Assembly: GCA_033977485.1 (NCBI GenBank)
Contig: CM066987.1
Location: 49,727,033 to 49,791,032, forward strand
From: Hydrangea macrophylla
Lineage: Eukaryota; Streptophyta; Magnoliopsida; Cornales; Hydrangeaceae
DNA: 64,000 nt
Reading direction: 5' to 3'
The translations under genes and the position numbers were made by a program. The stretch's first letter is position 1. The number at the start of each line of letters is the position of its first letter. Below, piece by piece: positions 22,569 through 35,511 of the stretch. The notes beneath the pieces were generated by a model that had not been told where the DNA came from, ran no database searches, and saw only the letters and a list, made by a program, of their open reading frames with translations.

Positions 22569-25284
22569 TGTAACGCCCCGACCGCCGAAGTGCAAGGAAA
22601 GAAAGATACAAAAGGAAAGAATGATAAAAGGTCATTTGTGTTAGCTGAACTTTTAACAGTTTGTAAATAATTATGCCATTAGAAATTTCATATTCCATCC
22701 GCGCTGTCCCATGTAAAACGTAATTCCGGACAACTTTTCCCGACTAATATTTTCTCAGATCCGCACCATTTGGGCAGAAAAAGCTCACTGCTACAATCAG
22801 TCCCAGGATTAATTTTCTATGTTGCTGAAACTTTAAAAAGATTTTCGACACTCATATATTTTGAAATCTGATATTCCGTTTGCGGTGTCCCATGTAAAAC
22901 GTAATTCCGGACAACTTTTCCCGACTGATATTTTCTCAGTTCCTCACCGTTTGGACAGAAAATAAGAATAACAGTAGCAGTATTTTTTTTTTACAGCAGT
23001 TTTGACAGCATTTTGGCAGCATTTCGCATGCGTGCCCATTTCCGTTAAATCCTCGGATTTTGCATCTAAAACATACATACACAAGTCTGAAAAGGTGTAT
23101 AACATGTGTGTAAACCAACCGGGATTTTATACGTTCGAAACATAATGAGAACGAGAGGTAAAAGAGGTAATAGAGAGAAAGAAGGGGAGAGGGAGAGATT
23201 GGGAGAGATAGGGAGAGAGACAGAGGGAATGTATTCTAAGCACACACGCACATGTATTTCCACATTCAGAAACATTTTAAAAAGAAATACCATTCCAACA
23301 TGAGTAAAAGAAAAGAAAGTTTGGGAAATGGAACGAGATTAGAGAGAGGGAAAATGGGGGAGGGAGATTTTAAGACATTTCCTTTAAAAGAAGAAAGGAC
23401 AAATCCGGCAAGGATTAAAATCAACACACATGCATAAGGCATTGAAAGAGATTCTATATAAACGTCAAAGAGCTTCAAGTCTTTAAAAGAGTTAGAATAC
23501 ATCCAAGTCAAGAGATATTAAGACAAAAGAGAGGTTCTTTGCAACACACATGAAGTTTTAAATATGTACACAACACAACGACGCGGCTAACAAGTGCCGG
23601 TCCCAAAAGAAAGTGAGTCTAGCTATTACAGATTTCATATTCAATGTTCATATGAATTAGTACATGCAATTCTATTGATCTAATCCTATTCCATGATACT
23701 AGATCACATAAATTACATGTCCTCCTTTCCATCCATGAGCTAGCTCTCAAAACAAAGTCCTCCAACAAGAGGCTTCAAAAAGAGGATACCTTTAATCCCA
23801 CCCTTTACTCGGACTTGGGGTCTTTCCCCTTATCAATATTTCCTGCAAAAAGATTTGGGATCGTAGTCCCTTAGCGCGACGGCTAAGTAGATAATGTATG
23901 TAAAGACACAAAGTAATTTCTATGACTAAGAATGAAATGCGATGCAATGAGGTTGCCACCGAGGCGATGCAAATGTAAGGCTTCTTGGCCATGCATGTAA
24001 TCGTTCACTCCCCTCGTTACCGGACTGCGAGCAATCCCCCACTGGGAACTTAGCATACTAACCTTCCGATAGCTAGTCGGCTATAAGTTAGCGTTTGGCA
24101 CGTTCTTAGGTACGTCCACCCTGTCTCACATCACAACCCGCATCCGGATTTTCATATCATCTCATTTTATGCCCTTCTTCGTGAGGGATCTTTTCAACGC
24201 ATATCATGTGTATGCAATGTTTTTGCCGATATGGCACAAATGCTATGAATCCCTTTGATTCACTCAACCAATGTCAATGCTTGTGCAATGTCATGTCCAC
24301 TAATCGATGTATGATGTCTTATGCATTATTGTTAAGAAATCAAAGGAACAATAATGAAATTCATTTTATGAGTTCAAATGTAATATTAACCCATTATGCT
24401 CCATAATAGTACTAAGCTAGAATTAAGCACATTTTGCACACCTTGAATCACAAATGATAGAATTTGTATAGTAACTCATGATCTCTACACATGCAATTCC
24501 AATAACCAAAGCTAACATCTCCAACTTAACTTCTAACATGGATTTCAACTAGCAAGTAGACAAGTAGGCACATAGATATTAACTTAAGCATGTAAATCAC
24601 ATAGTTCCATTCTAAGTTAAGAAATTTAAAGAGAACTAGGTTAGGGCAATTGATCTAATCCAAGGGTTTCACCAACAAGTTTTGCAATTCATACTTAGAA
24701 ATAGGAATTAAAGTGTATCAATACATAGAAAATCTACCTTGTTCTTGGAGAAATCCAAAGAACTCCCAATTCCAACTTAGGGCTTGAGAAAAAAGAGAAA
24801 GAGAACTTCTATTTGCTTCTAATCTTCACCAAGTTGAAACCCTTAGCTTCTAGCACCTTGAATCCCTAAGAAAATGAAGGCCTTCAAGCTCTTGATTTGC
24901 TTCCATGGAGAAATTTTTTTGAGAGGGGAAGAGAAGGAAAGAAGAAGGAGATGAAGAGGTGAAAGAATAAAGAGATGAGAGAAAAATGAAGTAAAAGAAA
25001 TGGGTTTACTCCCCCAAGATGGCCGGCCAAAAGAGTGTAGAGAGAGAGAGTGTATGTATTGTTTGTGTGTGGTCAAAATTTAAGTAGCTAAAATGTGGGT
25101 CCCAAGGTATGGTCCAATTGCACAAAGTTTTAAACATGTGGGTACATTTATATCTATGTAAGCAATAATACAACACTAATTTTTTTTTCAAGTTGGGAAA
25201 AAAATAATATAAAAAAAAAATAATTGGGTCCAAATTTATGTATAAATTACTAAAATACCCCTTATTAAATTACGGGTCATTACA
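22569..25284 (-). repeat. Element B 5' LTR (2716 bp)
   Basis: Nearly identical to 14661-17373. Most differences from the other copy fall in the first several hundred plus-strand bases; the last kilobase is almost identical. Confidence 0.95.
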
Positions 25285-25289
25285 GTGAG

Positions 25290-25824
25290 TCTAACGCACT
25301 GGTATAAATCTTATTGCGTTTTGAGACCATTTTTCTGCGCCCCAATTTGGGAACTTAGCTCACAATTTGCTAATTTGTAGATAGGAATTGTACCTGGAAT
25401 ATACTAGGCTCTTAATTATGCAATTAGGAGCGAAACCCTTGAGGTGAGTGACAATAATTATACAGTTTGGATAATTGGATGTTTAGAATTATCTTTGTAA
25501 TAATATGCATGTCTATTTGTATAAATTAGCATGTTTAGTTATTATTGGGCAAACTCACGTGATTAATAAGACCCATTGATATGGTGATAGCATGATGTGA
25601 TGAATTTTGTGAGCATGTCGAGTTGTATATTTGGGTCAAAGGAGAACTTGTACTTGCCATCGAAGTGATGAGACCAGGTGCCAAAAATTGGCCATGAGGT
25701 TGCATGCCTGAAAGGAAGAGGTGTGGATCTCGGTTTGTCACGCAAACTATTGAAGTAGTCGTGGGCTAACGTGAAAGGGTGGCTGGTACTTGCGTTCCTG
25801 GAGACCATAGTGATGTATAGAAAA
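25290..25824 (+). repeat. Element A 5' LTR, piece 2
   Basis: It continues the LTR after the second copy of the GTGAG duplication. It matches the 3' LTR from about 58983 and runs to the GAAAA where element C is inserted. Confidence 0.93.
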
Positions 25825-27955
25825 TGTCACGACCCATCCCACTATGCGTGGAAATAGGACACGTGGCACGCCACCAAGACTCATCCAATTCACTGAATAA
25901 TTATACGCAGCAGAAAAAGAACTTAAAAGCAATTTTGAGTGTTAAAACTTTAGGGAACGATACCTTCCGAGTTGTAAAATCCGTATAAAATTAAAAACTC
26001 AATTATATTTTGAAACGAGTGATTTTATGTTGAAAGGAGTCCCAAAGGTACCCTAGAAACCAATCAAAACTTTTTTAAAATTTACGGAAAAGGTAGAAAA
26101 AAATTTCTGGCAGGGTGCATTTCAACTAGTGGAATGACCCCATTCGACCGGTCGAATGACCCTTTAACAGAATTCTACCCAACGCTGCAGAATTTTGCTA
26201 AGGCATCAAACAACCACACCACTCCAAATATGCATACAATTCCAAACTTCACAAGCTATAACATGCTATCAAAACCAAAGTTTAGACATTATTAATCCAT
26301 GAACAGAACCTAGAGCGGAACAAGCTAGGGCTTGTTTGGCGTAATTCACAAAACTCTATCCATTTTCCTTTAAACTTCAAAATTAACAGGTCAAGCATTC
26401 AAAACACGAATCCGTAATTTTGGATTCATTACAACATAACTAAAAAGAGTTTTTGTACTTACTACAACATCTTGGAACCCATGCTACACATTCCAGGTCA
26501 ATTACATAGTTCTAGCTATTTGAAACGCTCACTATTACAAGACTTGGAAAATAAAGCAAAAACATATACAAGAGGATCCCCGACATTCCTCGGCCTCACT
26601 CCTCATGCTTCTTTTTCCCTTTCTTCTTGTCGCTGCAATGGAGTAAATCTCCACTACTCAGCTATATGCTGAGTGCACAATTTCTAACATATGCATATAT
26701 GATAAAACATGCTTTAATCTCATAATCACATAAATAGTCTGTAGGGAAAAAATACACCTTCATCCGGTAGCGGCAAGTCCAAGCCTTAAACCGCGATGTC
26801 AATAGCTAGTCCAAGGCTACAACCATTACATCCCCAAGTGCCCTGGCAAGTCCAAGCCTTAAACCATGCACAGTAGCCGTCGCTACTAAAATTCTCAAAC
26901 ATCGAGAAGCTTACTCCAGCATGAATTTGTATAAGTCTGCCCTTTGATCCACATAACATCTCAACGTGCTCGTGTAAAATTAGACATGCTTTTCACATTT
27001 AAGCGCGTGCATAATTAACGGGCCTAAGATTAACACATGAATTTTGCTCGGATCAGAATTTTGTCATCGAAATATAAAACATGTATTTCACGTATATAAC
27101 ATAGACTAGAAATTCATACCTCGAGCTATCAGCGTATAACTTTGAGGGAACGACTAGGAGTCCGATTAACGTCAAATCTGCGATTCTACGCAGAACCCAC
27201 AAGTTTACACGCGTTTTTCCCAAATTCTTAGATTTAGAGATTTATAAAAATTTAGCCAAACGTGGCCTAATGACTTTCAAAATGTAGCCCTTACCTCGGG
27301 GAATCCAAATATGAAATTTGGTTGAAAAACAAACGGGCAGAAGTCCATTGATTTGCGTCAAGAAGCAAGCCACCAATTACCTCTTGATTTAGGTTTTGAG
27401 AAACTTTTGAAATGAAAAATATCTAGAGCTTGCTATATATAGACAAAATTCTCAGAAATAATGTTTACCTCCCCACGAGTTTTTCAAAACTTCTAATTAT
27501 TCTCCGAAACGTTGCACACGACCATTTTATCTCTTCACGAGTGAAACCTTTAAATTATAGAAGTTTTCGCCTAAATTCCATTTGTCGCCGTAATTACGTT
27601 CCGAAAATTATTTTCGTGGAATTTCTAAATAATATACCTTTTATGCAACGTATCACATTTGTTATCTCTAATTCGTTCCAATTGATCTCTAACAAGATCA
27701 AACTATCATAAAAGTACCCAAAATAGGTATATTGCCCTATTCACATAATCCAGATAAAAATCAAATAACATTTAGTCACATAAATGCCATTTAAATCGAG
27801 TCAAAGCAATATGAAGTACCATGTTCCCGTGTCTTCAATGACACCTTACCGTTGACCTACAGTCAACCTCACCTCAGATTATTAATAAACATTAAAATCT
27901 CAGCATCTCCATTATGCATGTTAAAAAACAATGAAATTCTGGAACGAGTGTGACA
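25825..27955 (-). repeat. Element C 3' LTR (2131 bp)
   Basis: Starts TGTCACGACCC and ends GAGTGTGACA on the plus strand. It contains TTCGACCGGTCGAA-type palindromes near 26119-26157, one of them mutated. Confidence 0.93.
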
Positions 27956-27967
27956 ACTCTCCCCTCC
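27956..27967 (-). other. Element C polypurine tract
   Basis: The minus strand reads GGAGGGGAGAGT immediately before the 3' LTR. Confidence 0.85.
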
Positions 27968-30900
27968 AAAAAGGAAGTCTGTCTCTAAACTTATACCATC
28001 TCATCAACTCACAGAGACTTCACATAAATGCTTCCAACATTTGTCTCGACACAAACCATACATTTCTACTGAGATATCACAATCTCTCGAGGAAAATAAA
28101 TCCTCAAGTTCTGAAGGAAAATAAATTCTCAGAGTCTCCGTCTCAATTCGATTGAAGGGTCACACCGAACACTAGCAATACCTCGAAACATCTCGATGAA
28201 TAAAAGCATCAATACCTGAGTATAACCTACTCCATAGCCAGCCCTGACATTCAATCCCATCGCGATGTCACAATGTCAACTCCCATATGCCTTCATTGTA
28301 CTTATCACATTTCATTTCCGAAACTCAAAAGTTTCATCACAATACTCAAACCCAAGGAAACAATTCATCTATCCTTCACCTATCTTGCTTTTTGTCTAAA
28401 AGTCGTTGACAACACGTCTTAGCTGGTGAACAATCATACGCGATTCTTCATCTTGAAGTGAACCAAAACTGAATACTATCATACATACATACTATGTCGA
28501 TAAGTCAATATCTCAACCAACTATTTCATATTCCATAGATTCAATCTCTTATCTTGCTAATCGCAAAATACTTATAGAATGACACATTTTCAAATATCTC
28601 TCATTTCTTATCAAATTCCAATCTTCCTTTCCTAAGGAATTCATATAACGTTACATCAGTTTACATAACTATCAATTAGTCAGCAACACGTCGCACTCAT
28701 ACTCCCTCTCTCTGTCTCTAACAATTGTCATCATTCCATTTTGGTTAACCAACCTCGTATTATACTTCAAATCATACATGTTTTGTAAGACGTCCAGATT
28801 CTTAATTGAAAGTTTCACACCACTTCACTTCCTCGAGACTACATAATGCCCCGAATTACCCCCGGTGAGATCAAACACATTCGTCGTTTATCTCTCCAAA
28901 GTCTGTACTCGAACAACCGTCGATTGCTCTAGAAGGTCGCACCTTACAATTTCGATTTAAAACTTTTAAAAAAGTCAAATGCATTTCTCATTCATGTTTT
29001 AAAATAATTTATTTTGAAATCTTACCTAACACTTTCATCTCTTTCACAACATAGTTACCCCAATATCCGTCGCAACAAATAACGTTGTTAACCCAAATTA
29101 ACTTAGTTAGTCAATCATACACGTACCACAGAGCTCTTCAAAACATATTCACATGCTCAGCACGTACTTTGTTCCTCTCTCAAACCTTTGACCATTCATA
29201 ATCCATTTCTGATACACGTTGTGGACACATACCCCGAGTCAATTACTTTTCTGTCAAAGATCTCAACTATAGTGTAATACATTCTTGTCTCATACCCTAC
29301 TTGTTCGCCATCCTTTAGTTTATCAGTCCAGATGGATCCACTAACATCACGTAGCTATACAATTCCCTAAATCTCTTGTGTTTCGCTTTCACCTTTACAT
29401 AAGCCCATACCAATCATACTCCTGTATCTACACTCATATTGAGTTTCTGACAACCTTTCACATTAAGCGTATATTCCTCGTATAACATCTCAAGGCACCA
29501 TACCTTATTCAATAATTTATTTTTTCATAACTTTAGTCAGCCTGACTTAACTCCAATTCAGATTCTCTAATCCTTTATCTTTGCTATTCTGATCTCAACT
29601 TCATTGTTCTCGAAGAATCTGTTGTTCGAGTATTCATACTATTCCCGTAACCATCTAAAAACAACTCAGTAATTTGATCTTCCCAATCAAGTACCATAGT
29701 CTCACTGTTGTCAATAAATTCCCTATTGACTTCCAATTCACATACCTTTCGTGACAATGCTCAAAGTCACCCACTCTCACTCCGGGTACTAATGTCAACA
29801 CATTCATAACTATTGTGTTCAAGTGCTTCACACTTTACGGATCTCATCAAGTTCCTGATCGTTCAAAACTTCAAATCATTCATAACCTCGGGTTAATACT
29901 TAAACCAAGATCAAGTTCCCTTTAGAACAATACTCAAGTCAACTCGTTTAGTGGTACTACCTCCAGCTTATTAAGTCCAAGTGTACAACATTTCACTAAC
30001 CCCTTACTTTAGAATTCCCAAGTTTATAATATGCTCACGTAGAACTCATTCATTTGAAAAACACTATTGTGTACCAAGCACTAAGCATACCATATTCTTC
30101 CACGATGCTCGTCTTCCGAAGTCTACTTGATACCTTTATTACAAGTATTTAATACAAATTTTCTTACTCAAACAAAAGTTTTATTTTAAAATATTTTAAA
30201 CATTTTTAAATTTTCTTGGGGTAAAATCCGACATTCTCAAAACCCTCCAACTTCGTTGGAATTCTAGACAACTGAGACAACATTCCATTGATTCCACCAC
30301 TGTCCCCTAACCACTTTATATTCCTACTATCATATCCGATAATGTACTCGTACTACCAAGTCTTCATCCCACTTTTACCGTTCCTGTTCACTTTCTCATC
30401 AAAGCTTCATCTTCCCAATTTACATTTTCATCTCTCTAACTTGACTTACCCAAAGTCACTTTACTCCTCTATCAATTTTACCACCGCTCTCATTCAGTAT
30501 CGTAATATATATCGTACTCCAATTCCCCGTTGACCACAACTCGCTTCAAACACTCAATGATATTTTAAAAGCATTAAAAGAATTCCATTTTAGTTGAAAT
30601 ACACCAATTAGCAATGAAAGCATGGATTAGACATCTTAAATGAACTTTTCTGTGACAAAACAGCCCAAGGGAAAAATGGTCATTTAGAAAATATCATTAA
30701 ATTTTACATCAAAAGATAGCTCTTTAAGTCCCGGTTCCAACGCAAAAAATGGTGCGCGAATCCGAATTTTCTAGAAAGAGTTATGACTGTTTCTGTAAAA
30801 CTCGACGAAAAATGTTTCCAAAATCACTGTTTGGGTCAGAGGAGTGTTCGACCGGTCGAACTGCCCCTTTCAACCGGTCGAAGTACCCCTAGACCATATT

Positions 30901-32405
30901 TTCTTCCATTTAACATCTTTAGAAGTCCCCAAACTCATAAGGCATTTGGGGCTACTTCCCAACCACTTTGGAACCACCAAAAAGTGCTCGAAAATATCAA
31001 AAACTCATCGAACCAAGCAAGGTTCATGGTTATCCACACTACAATTCACTATAATAAAGATCTTCTTTATAGGATTTCCTACCAAGATTCCCTTATCCTT
31101 ATGATATACAATATCAATTTGATTTCTCCGAATCTCTTATCACGTTTAATCACTCACACTTATTTTTTAATCACAGTCTCATATCCTTACTTCCTTTATT
31201 CTATTTTGTTTGACGAACCACCTCAAAACACCAAGAAATCCTTAGTCTTATTCATTTCCATTCATTTATTCTCCACTAAGGAGTTCTATAGTTTCTCTTC
31301 CGGCCTATGTTATCCTTATCATTATATTCATATGCACATAATCATTAAATCTAAGCAACTGCTTTAGAGGTCCATCCTCGACTATGCTTCCACCAATTGT
31401 AGTTTCAACTATTCAAGCATACTCTATCATTTCCATTCTCAACCCCTCGTCATGGGTTAATCCTTAAATCCAACCTTTCCACTTATACCCTCCACCGGTA
31501 GCATCTGTTACCAATCCTCCTATCATATCTAAATCTACTATGGTACCACAAGAACTCGAAGCCAGGTTCAGTTGAGAGATTCCTCAACAACCATGAAACT
31601 CACAATCTGTTAAGATATTCCTCAACCCCCAATACATATCATAAGATAGGTTGAGCGATTCATCAACCATCCAATTACCTCAATACCGTATAATCAGTTG
31701 AAAGATTCTTCAACTGCCCGTCATACACCATATATACCGTAAGATAAAACAGTAAAATAACACTGCAGGATGACACCGTAAGATAAGGTGAGAGATTCCT
31801 CACCTGCCCCATACATGAGCAATACATGCTGTTGGACTATCTTTCTGTCATAACACCCAACTGTACATCTCTAATTTCCCACATTCTGACATTTAACCCA
31901 TGTCTGAAGCAGAACTCTTATCAATCAATTCTAATCCCAACGCTCAACTATGAGCAATCACTTTCGCCTTCTGTGTGAACTCCCAATGAAATCCTTTCGA
32001 TAGTTCACTACTCGGACTCGTTCTCGGTTAATACCCTCAAAGAGCACTCATTACCATCATTTACAACATTCACCGATTCGATAAAAAATTCACTCAGTTT
32101 TGTTTAAAAATTCAACGGTTCCTCACCACCACTATGTCATCTCTCCCTCGTGTCCCTATACACGGTCTATATATGATAACGCCCGGTAAGCCTTATCCCA
32201 TCATATAGCTCTACATCCGCATGATTCCACCAATTCACGAATGCATAAATATTATGCATGTATGACAATAACATAATCGTGTATGTATAACAACATATTA
32301 TATGCATCAAAAATCTCTTCAATATGTAAATGCATTCTAGAATATGTGTTAATTCACTCAACACTCCACTCGACGTCGAACGTTCCCAAAATTTTGATAC
32401 CTATA
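27968..32405 (-). other. Element C internal domain, apparently non-coding
   Basis: A 4.4-kb interior, pyrimidine-rich on the plus strand. The longest open frame (30783-31367, plus) encodes no recognisable protein and is antisense to the element. Around 30846-30885 it carries two palindromes of the kind found in the LTRs (TTCGACCGGTCGAA and a variant). The hairpin array at 31571-31805 lies 600-850 nt downstream of the primer binding site in element orientation. Confidence 0.7.
31571..31805 (-). repeat. Array of five covarying hairpins with a constant AGATTC-type loop
   Basis: Five short inverted repeats recur with spacings of about 38, 40, 46 and 91 bases. Stems are GTTGAG/CTCAAC (31571-31588), GTTAAG/CTCAAC (31609-31626, one mismatch), GGTTGA/TCAACC (31649-31668), CAGTTGAA/TTCAACTG (31695-31716) and AGGTGAG/CTCACCT (31786-31805). 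The loop is AGATTC, ATATTC or CGATTC on the plus strand. Both stem arms change together while the loop stays nearly fixed. Linkers share CATA/CCGTA-type sequence, so the units arose by tandem duplication. Confidence 0.8.
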
Positions 32406-32417
32406 GCTCTGATACCA
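32406..32417 (-). other. Element C primer binding site (tRNA-iMet)
   Basis: The minus strand reads TGGTATCAGAGC, five bases inside the 5' LTR edge. Confidence 0.93.
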
Positions 32418-32422
32418 ATAAA

Positions 32423-34572
32423 TGTCACGACCCATCCCACTATGCGTGAAAATAGGATACATGGCACGCCGCCAAGGCTCATCCAATTCACTAAATAACC
32501 AAACGCAGCAGAAAAAGAACTCAAAAACAACTTTGAGTGTAAAAACTTTAGGGAACAATACCTCCCGAGTTGTAAAATCCGTATAAAATTAAAACTCAAT
32601 TATATTTTAAAATGAGTGATTTTATGTTGAAAGGGGTCCCCAAGGTACCCTAGGAACCAATCAAAACCTTTTTAAAATTTTCAGAAAAGGTAGAAAAAGA
32701 TTTTTGGTAGGGGGCATTTCGACCGGTCGAACGACCCCATTCGACCGATCGAATGACCATTTAGCAGAACTCTGCCCAAAGTTGCAAAATTTTGCTAAGG
32801 CATCACACAACCATCACTTAATATACCATTCCAAACATGCATACAATCCCAAACTTCACAAGCTATAACATTCTATCAAAACCAAAGTTTAGACATTACT
32901 AATCCATGAACAGAACCAATAGTGGAACAAGTTAGGGCTTGTTTGGCGCAATTCATAAAACTCTATCCATTTTCCTTTAAACTTCAAAATTAACAGGTCA
33001 AGCATTCAAAACACGAATCCATGAGTTCGGATTCATTACAACATAACTAAAAAGAGTTTTTGTACTTACTACAACATCATGGAACCCATACTACACATTC
33101 TAGGTCAATTACATAGTTCTAGCTATTCGAAAGGCTCACTATTACAAGACTTGGAAAAGAAAGTAAAAACATATATAAGAGGATCCCCGACATTCCTCGG
33201 CCTCACTCCTCACTCCTCACGCTTCTTTTTCTCTTTCTTCTTGTCACCTGCAATGGAGCAAATCTCCACTGCTCAGCTATATGCTGAGTGCACAATTTCT
33301 AACATATGCATATATGACAAAACATACTTTAGTCTCATAATCACATAAATAGTCTCTAGAGAGAAAAACACGCCTTCATCTGGTAACGGCAAGTCCAAGT
33401 CTTAAACCACGATGTCAATGGCTAGTCCAAGCCTACAACCATTACATCTCCAAGTGCCGTGGCAAGTCCAAGCCTTAAACCATGTACAGTAGTCGTCGCT
33501 ACTAAAATTTTCAAACATCGATAATCTTACTCCGGCATGAATTTGTATAAGTCCTCCCTTTGACCCACATAGACAACTCAACGTGCTCGCATAAAAGTAC
33601 ACATGCTTTTCACATTTAAGCACGTGCATAATTAACAGGCCTAAAATTAACACATGAATTTTTCCCGAATCACAATTTTGTCGTTGAAATATAAAACATG
33701 TATTTCACCTATATAACATAGGCTAGAAATTCATACCTCAAGCTATCGTCGTAACTTTGAGGGAACGACTAGGAGCCCGATTAAACGTCAAATCTCTGAT
33801 CCTACGCAAAACCTACAAGTTTACACGTGTTTTCCCCAAATTCCTAGATTTAGAGATTTATAAAAACTTAGCTAAACGTGGCCTAATGACTTTCAAAATG
33901 TAGCCCTATCTCGGGGAATCCAAATATGAAATTTAGTTGAAAAAAAACGGGCAGAAGTCCATTGATTTGCGTCAAGAAGCTCTAAGCCACCAATCACATC
34001 TTGATTTAGGTTTTGAGAAACTTTTGAAATGAAAAATATATAGAGCTTGCTATATATAGACAAAATTCTCATAAATAATGTTTACCTCCCTACGAGTTTT
34101 TCAAAACTTCTAATTATTCTCCGAAACGTTGCACATGGCCATTTTATCTCTTCACGAGTGAAACTATAAATTATAGAAGTTTTCGCCTAAGTTCTGTTTG
34201 TTGCCGTAATTACATTCTGAAAACTATTTTCATGAAATTTCTAGATAACCTACCTTTTATGCAATGTATCACATTGGTGATCTCTAATTCGTTCCAATTG
34301 ATCTCTAACAAGATCAAACTATTAGGAAAGCACCCAAAATAGGTATATTGCCCTATTCACATAATCCAGATAAAAATCAAATAACATTTAGTCACATAAA
34401 TACTATTTAAATTGAGTCAAAGCAATATGAAGTACCATGTTCCCGTGTCTTCACTGACACCTTATCGTTGGCCTACAGTCAACCTCACCTCAGATTATTA
34501 ATAAACATTAATAATCTCAACATCTCCATTATGTATGTTAAAAAATAATGAAATTTTGGAACGGGTGTGACA
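32423..34572 (-). repeat. Element C 5' LTR (2150 bp)
   Basis: Homologous to 25825-27955 along its full length, with many substitutions and small indels. Two TTCGACCGGTCGAA-type palindromes lie at about 32717-32755. Confidence 0.93.
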
Positions 34573-34577
34573 GAAAA

Positions 34578-35506
34578 AGATGAGATTGAGCCTGTCTATT
34601 ATTCATGTCTTTAATTGTTGGCATTCACCAGCATATAGCTGATATATTGTAGTGGTTATTGAATAACCATTGTAGGTGATAAAGGAAAATCGGCAAAGGA
34701 ATAAGAAAAAGGAATCAGTGAGGCAACGTGGGGGAAATCAGAGATGGTGTTTGTTAATGTTGATAGCTTCATGTTTGTATTAGAACTTGTAGTAGGAAAT
34801 GAATAACTTGTGTTTTGAAGTAATATAATCAGTTGGGTTGTAGCTTATGTTTTGACAAGTTAAGTTTGAATGTTGGCACAAACCTTTGTAATCTGGTAGT
34901 AGTGTGAGCGGAACTTGTTTCATATTTTATCGGTTTCTTATCCGGGTTTACATTTTGTATAATAATGGTTGAATAACTCGTGGCTATTTTAATATGGTTA
35001 GGGTAATGTTTTGAGCATTGCTAGTGTTGAGTATGTATTACTTTATGGTGTGCTGTACATGTTTAGTTTGATCTTGGTTTAAAATAGAATAGGGGTCTGC
35101 TGAGAAATAGGTTTTGCTGTTGCGAATCAGTCGACCAGAGGCTCAACTCAATTGACTGAACCGTATAGCAAAATGCCATATATCTGGAATTGGGGTGTCC
35201 AGTCGACTGGATCCGATGTTAAGTCGACTGAACCTCAAAATTCTCAGTCAACTGGATCTATCAATCAACCGGATCAGTTGGTTCTCAGAATCTGCTCTCG
35301 GCAATTTGCATTTCCAGTCAACCGGGTCCCCGATTAGTCTACTGGATAACCTATTACAAATTGATTTGTTTTCAAAAGTGTTTTAAGAGTGGATGAATGT
35401 TTATAACTCTAATTTTAAACTTAATAATGGATCTTTAGGGGTATAATAGAAGCCTTGGTGGGTGCCACATGACCTAGAATCGTATGTGCATTTCTAGGAC
35501 GTGACA
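34578..35506 (+). repeat. Element A 5' LTR, piece 3
   Basis: It matches the 3' LTR from about 59518 to the end and finishes GGACGTGACA. It carries a CAGTCGACTGGA-type motif cluster near 35110-35345. Confidence 0.93.
35110..35345 (+). repeat. CAGTCGACTGGA motif cluster in element A 5' LTR
   Basis: Degenerate copies of CAGTCGAC(T/C)GGA occur every 15-55 bases; the same cluster in the 3' LTR is at 60067-60268. The core GTCGAC is palindromic and CpG-containing. Confidence 0.8.
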
Positions 35507-35511
35507 TTTAG

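Larger units (their letters stand above)
14661..25284 (-). mobile_element. Element B: young Tekay/Del-like chromovirus (Ty3/gypsy)
   Basis: Complete 10.6-kb LTR retrotransposon inserted in A's 5' LTR, with the exact duplication GTGAG (14656-14660, 25285-25289). LTR copies are 14661-17373 and 22569-25284; because it is read on the minus strand, the latter is its 5' LTR. The first 100 bases of the copies are identical, and I count about two dozen differences over 2.7 kb, so it is recent. A primer binding site for initiator tRNA-Met and a polypurine tract are present. Gag-pol lies on the minus strand at 22249-17508 with one frameshift and two stop codons. The integrase ends in a chromodomain-like module. 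Confidence 0.95.
25825..34572 (-). mobile_element. Element C: non-autonomous LTR retrotransposon without recognisable genes
   Basis: It is inserted in A's 5' LTR with the exact duplication GAAAA (25820-25824, 34573-34577). The LTRs are 25825-27955 and 32423-34572, starting TGTCACGACCC and ending GTGTGACA. An initiator tRNA-Met binding site and a polypurine tract on the minus strand give the orientation. The 4.4-kb interior has no protease, RT, RNase H or integrase motif on either strand and no long ORF with recognisable content. It is therefore either a LARD-like non-autonomous element, presumably mobilised by a relative of A or B, or one whose genes decayed beyond recognition. LTR copies differ at 10 of their first 100 bases, so it is not recent. 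Confidence 0.9.

Noticed and set aside
30783..31367. 194-codon plus-strand open frame
   Set aside because: It lies antisense inside the interior of element C, has no recognisable domain, and its composition matches the surrounding non-coding sequence.
32406..32417. tRNA-like GCTCTGATACCA sequences (also 22554-22565)
   Set aside because: Only the 3' end of initiator tRNA-Met is matched, right beside LTRs; these are retrotransposon primer sites, not tRNA genes.
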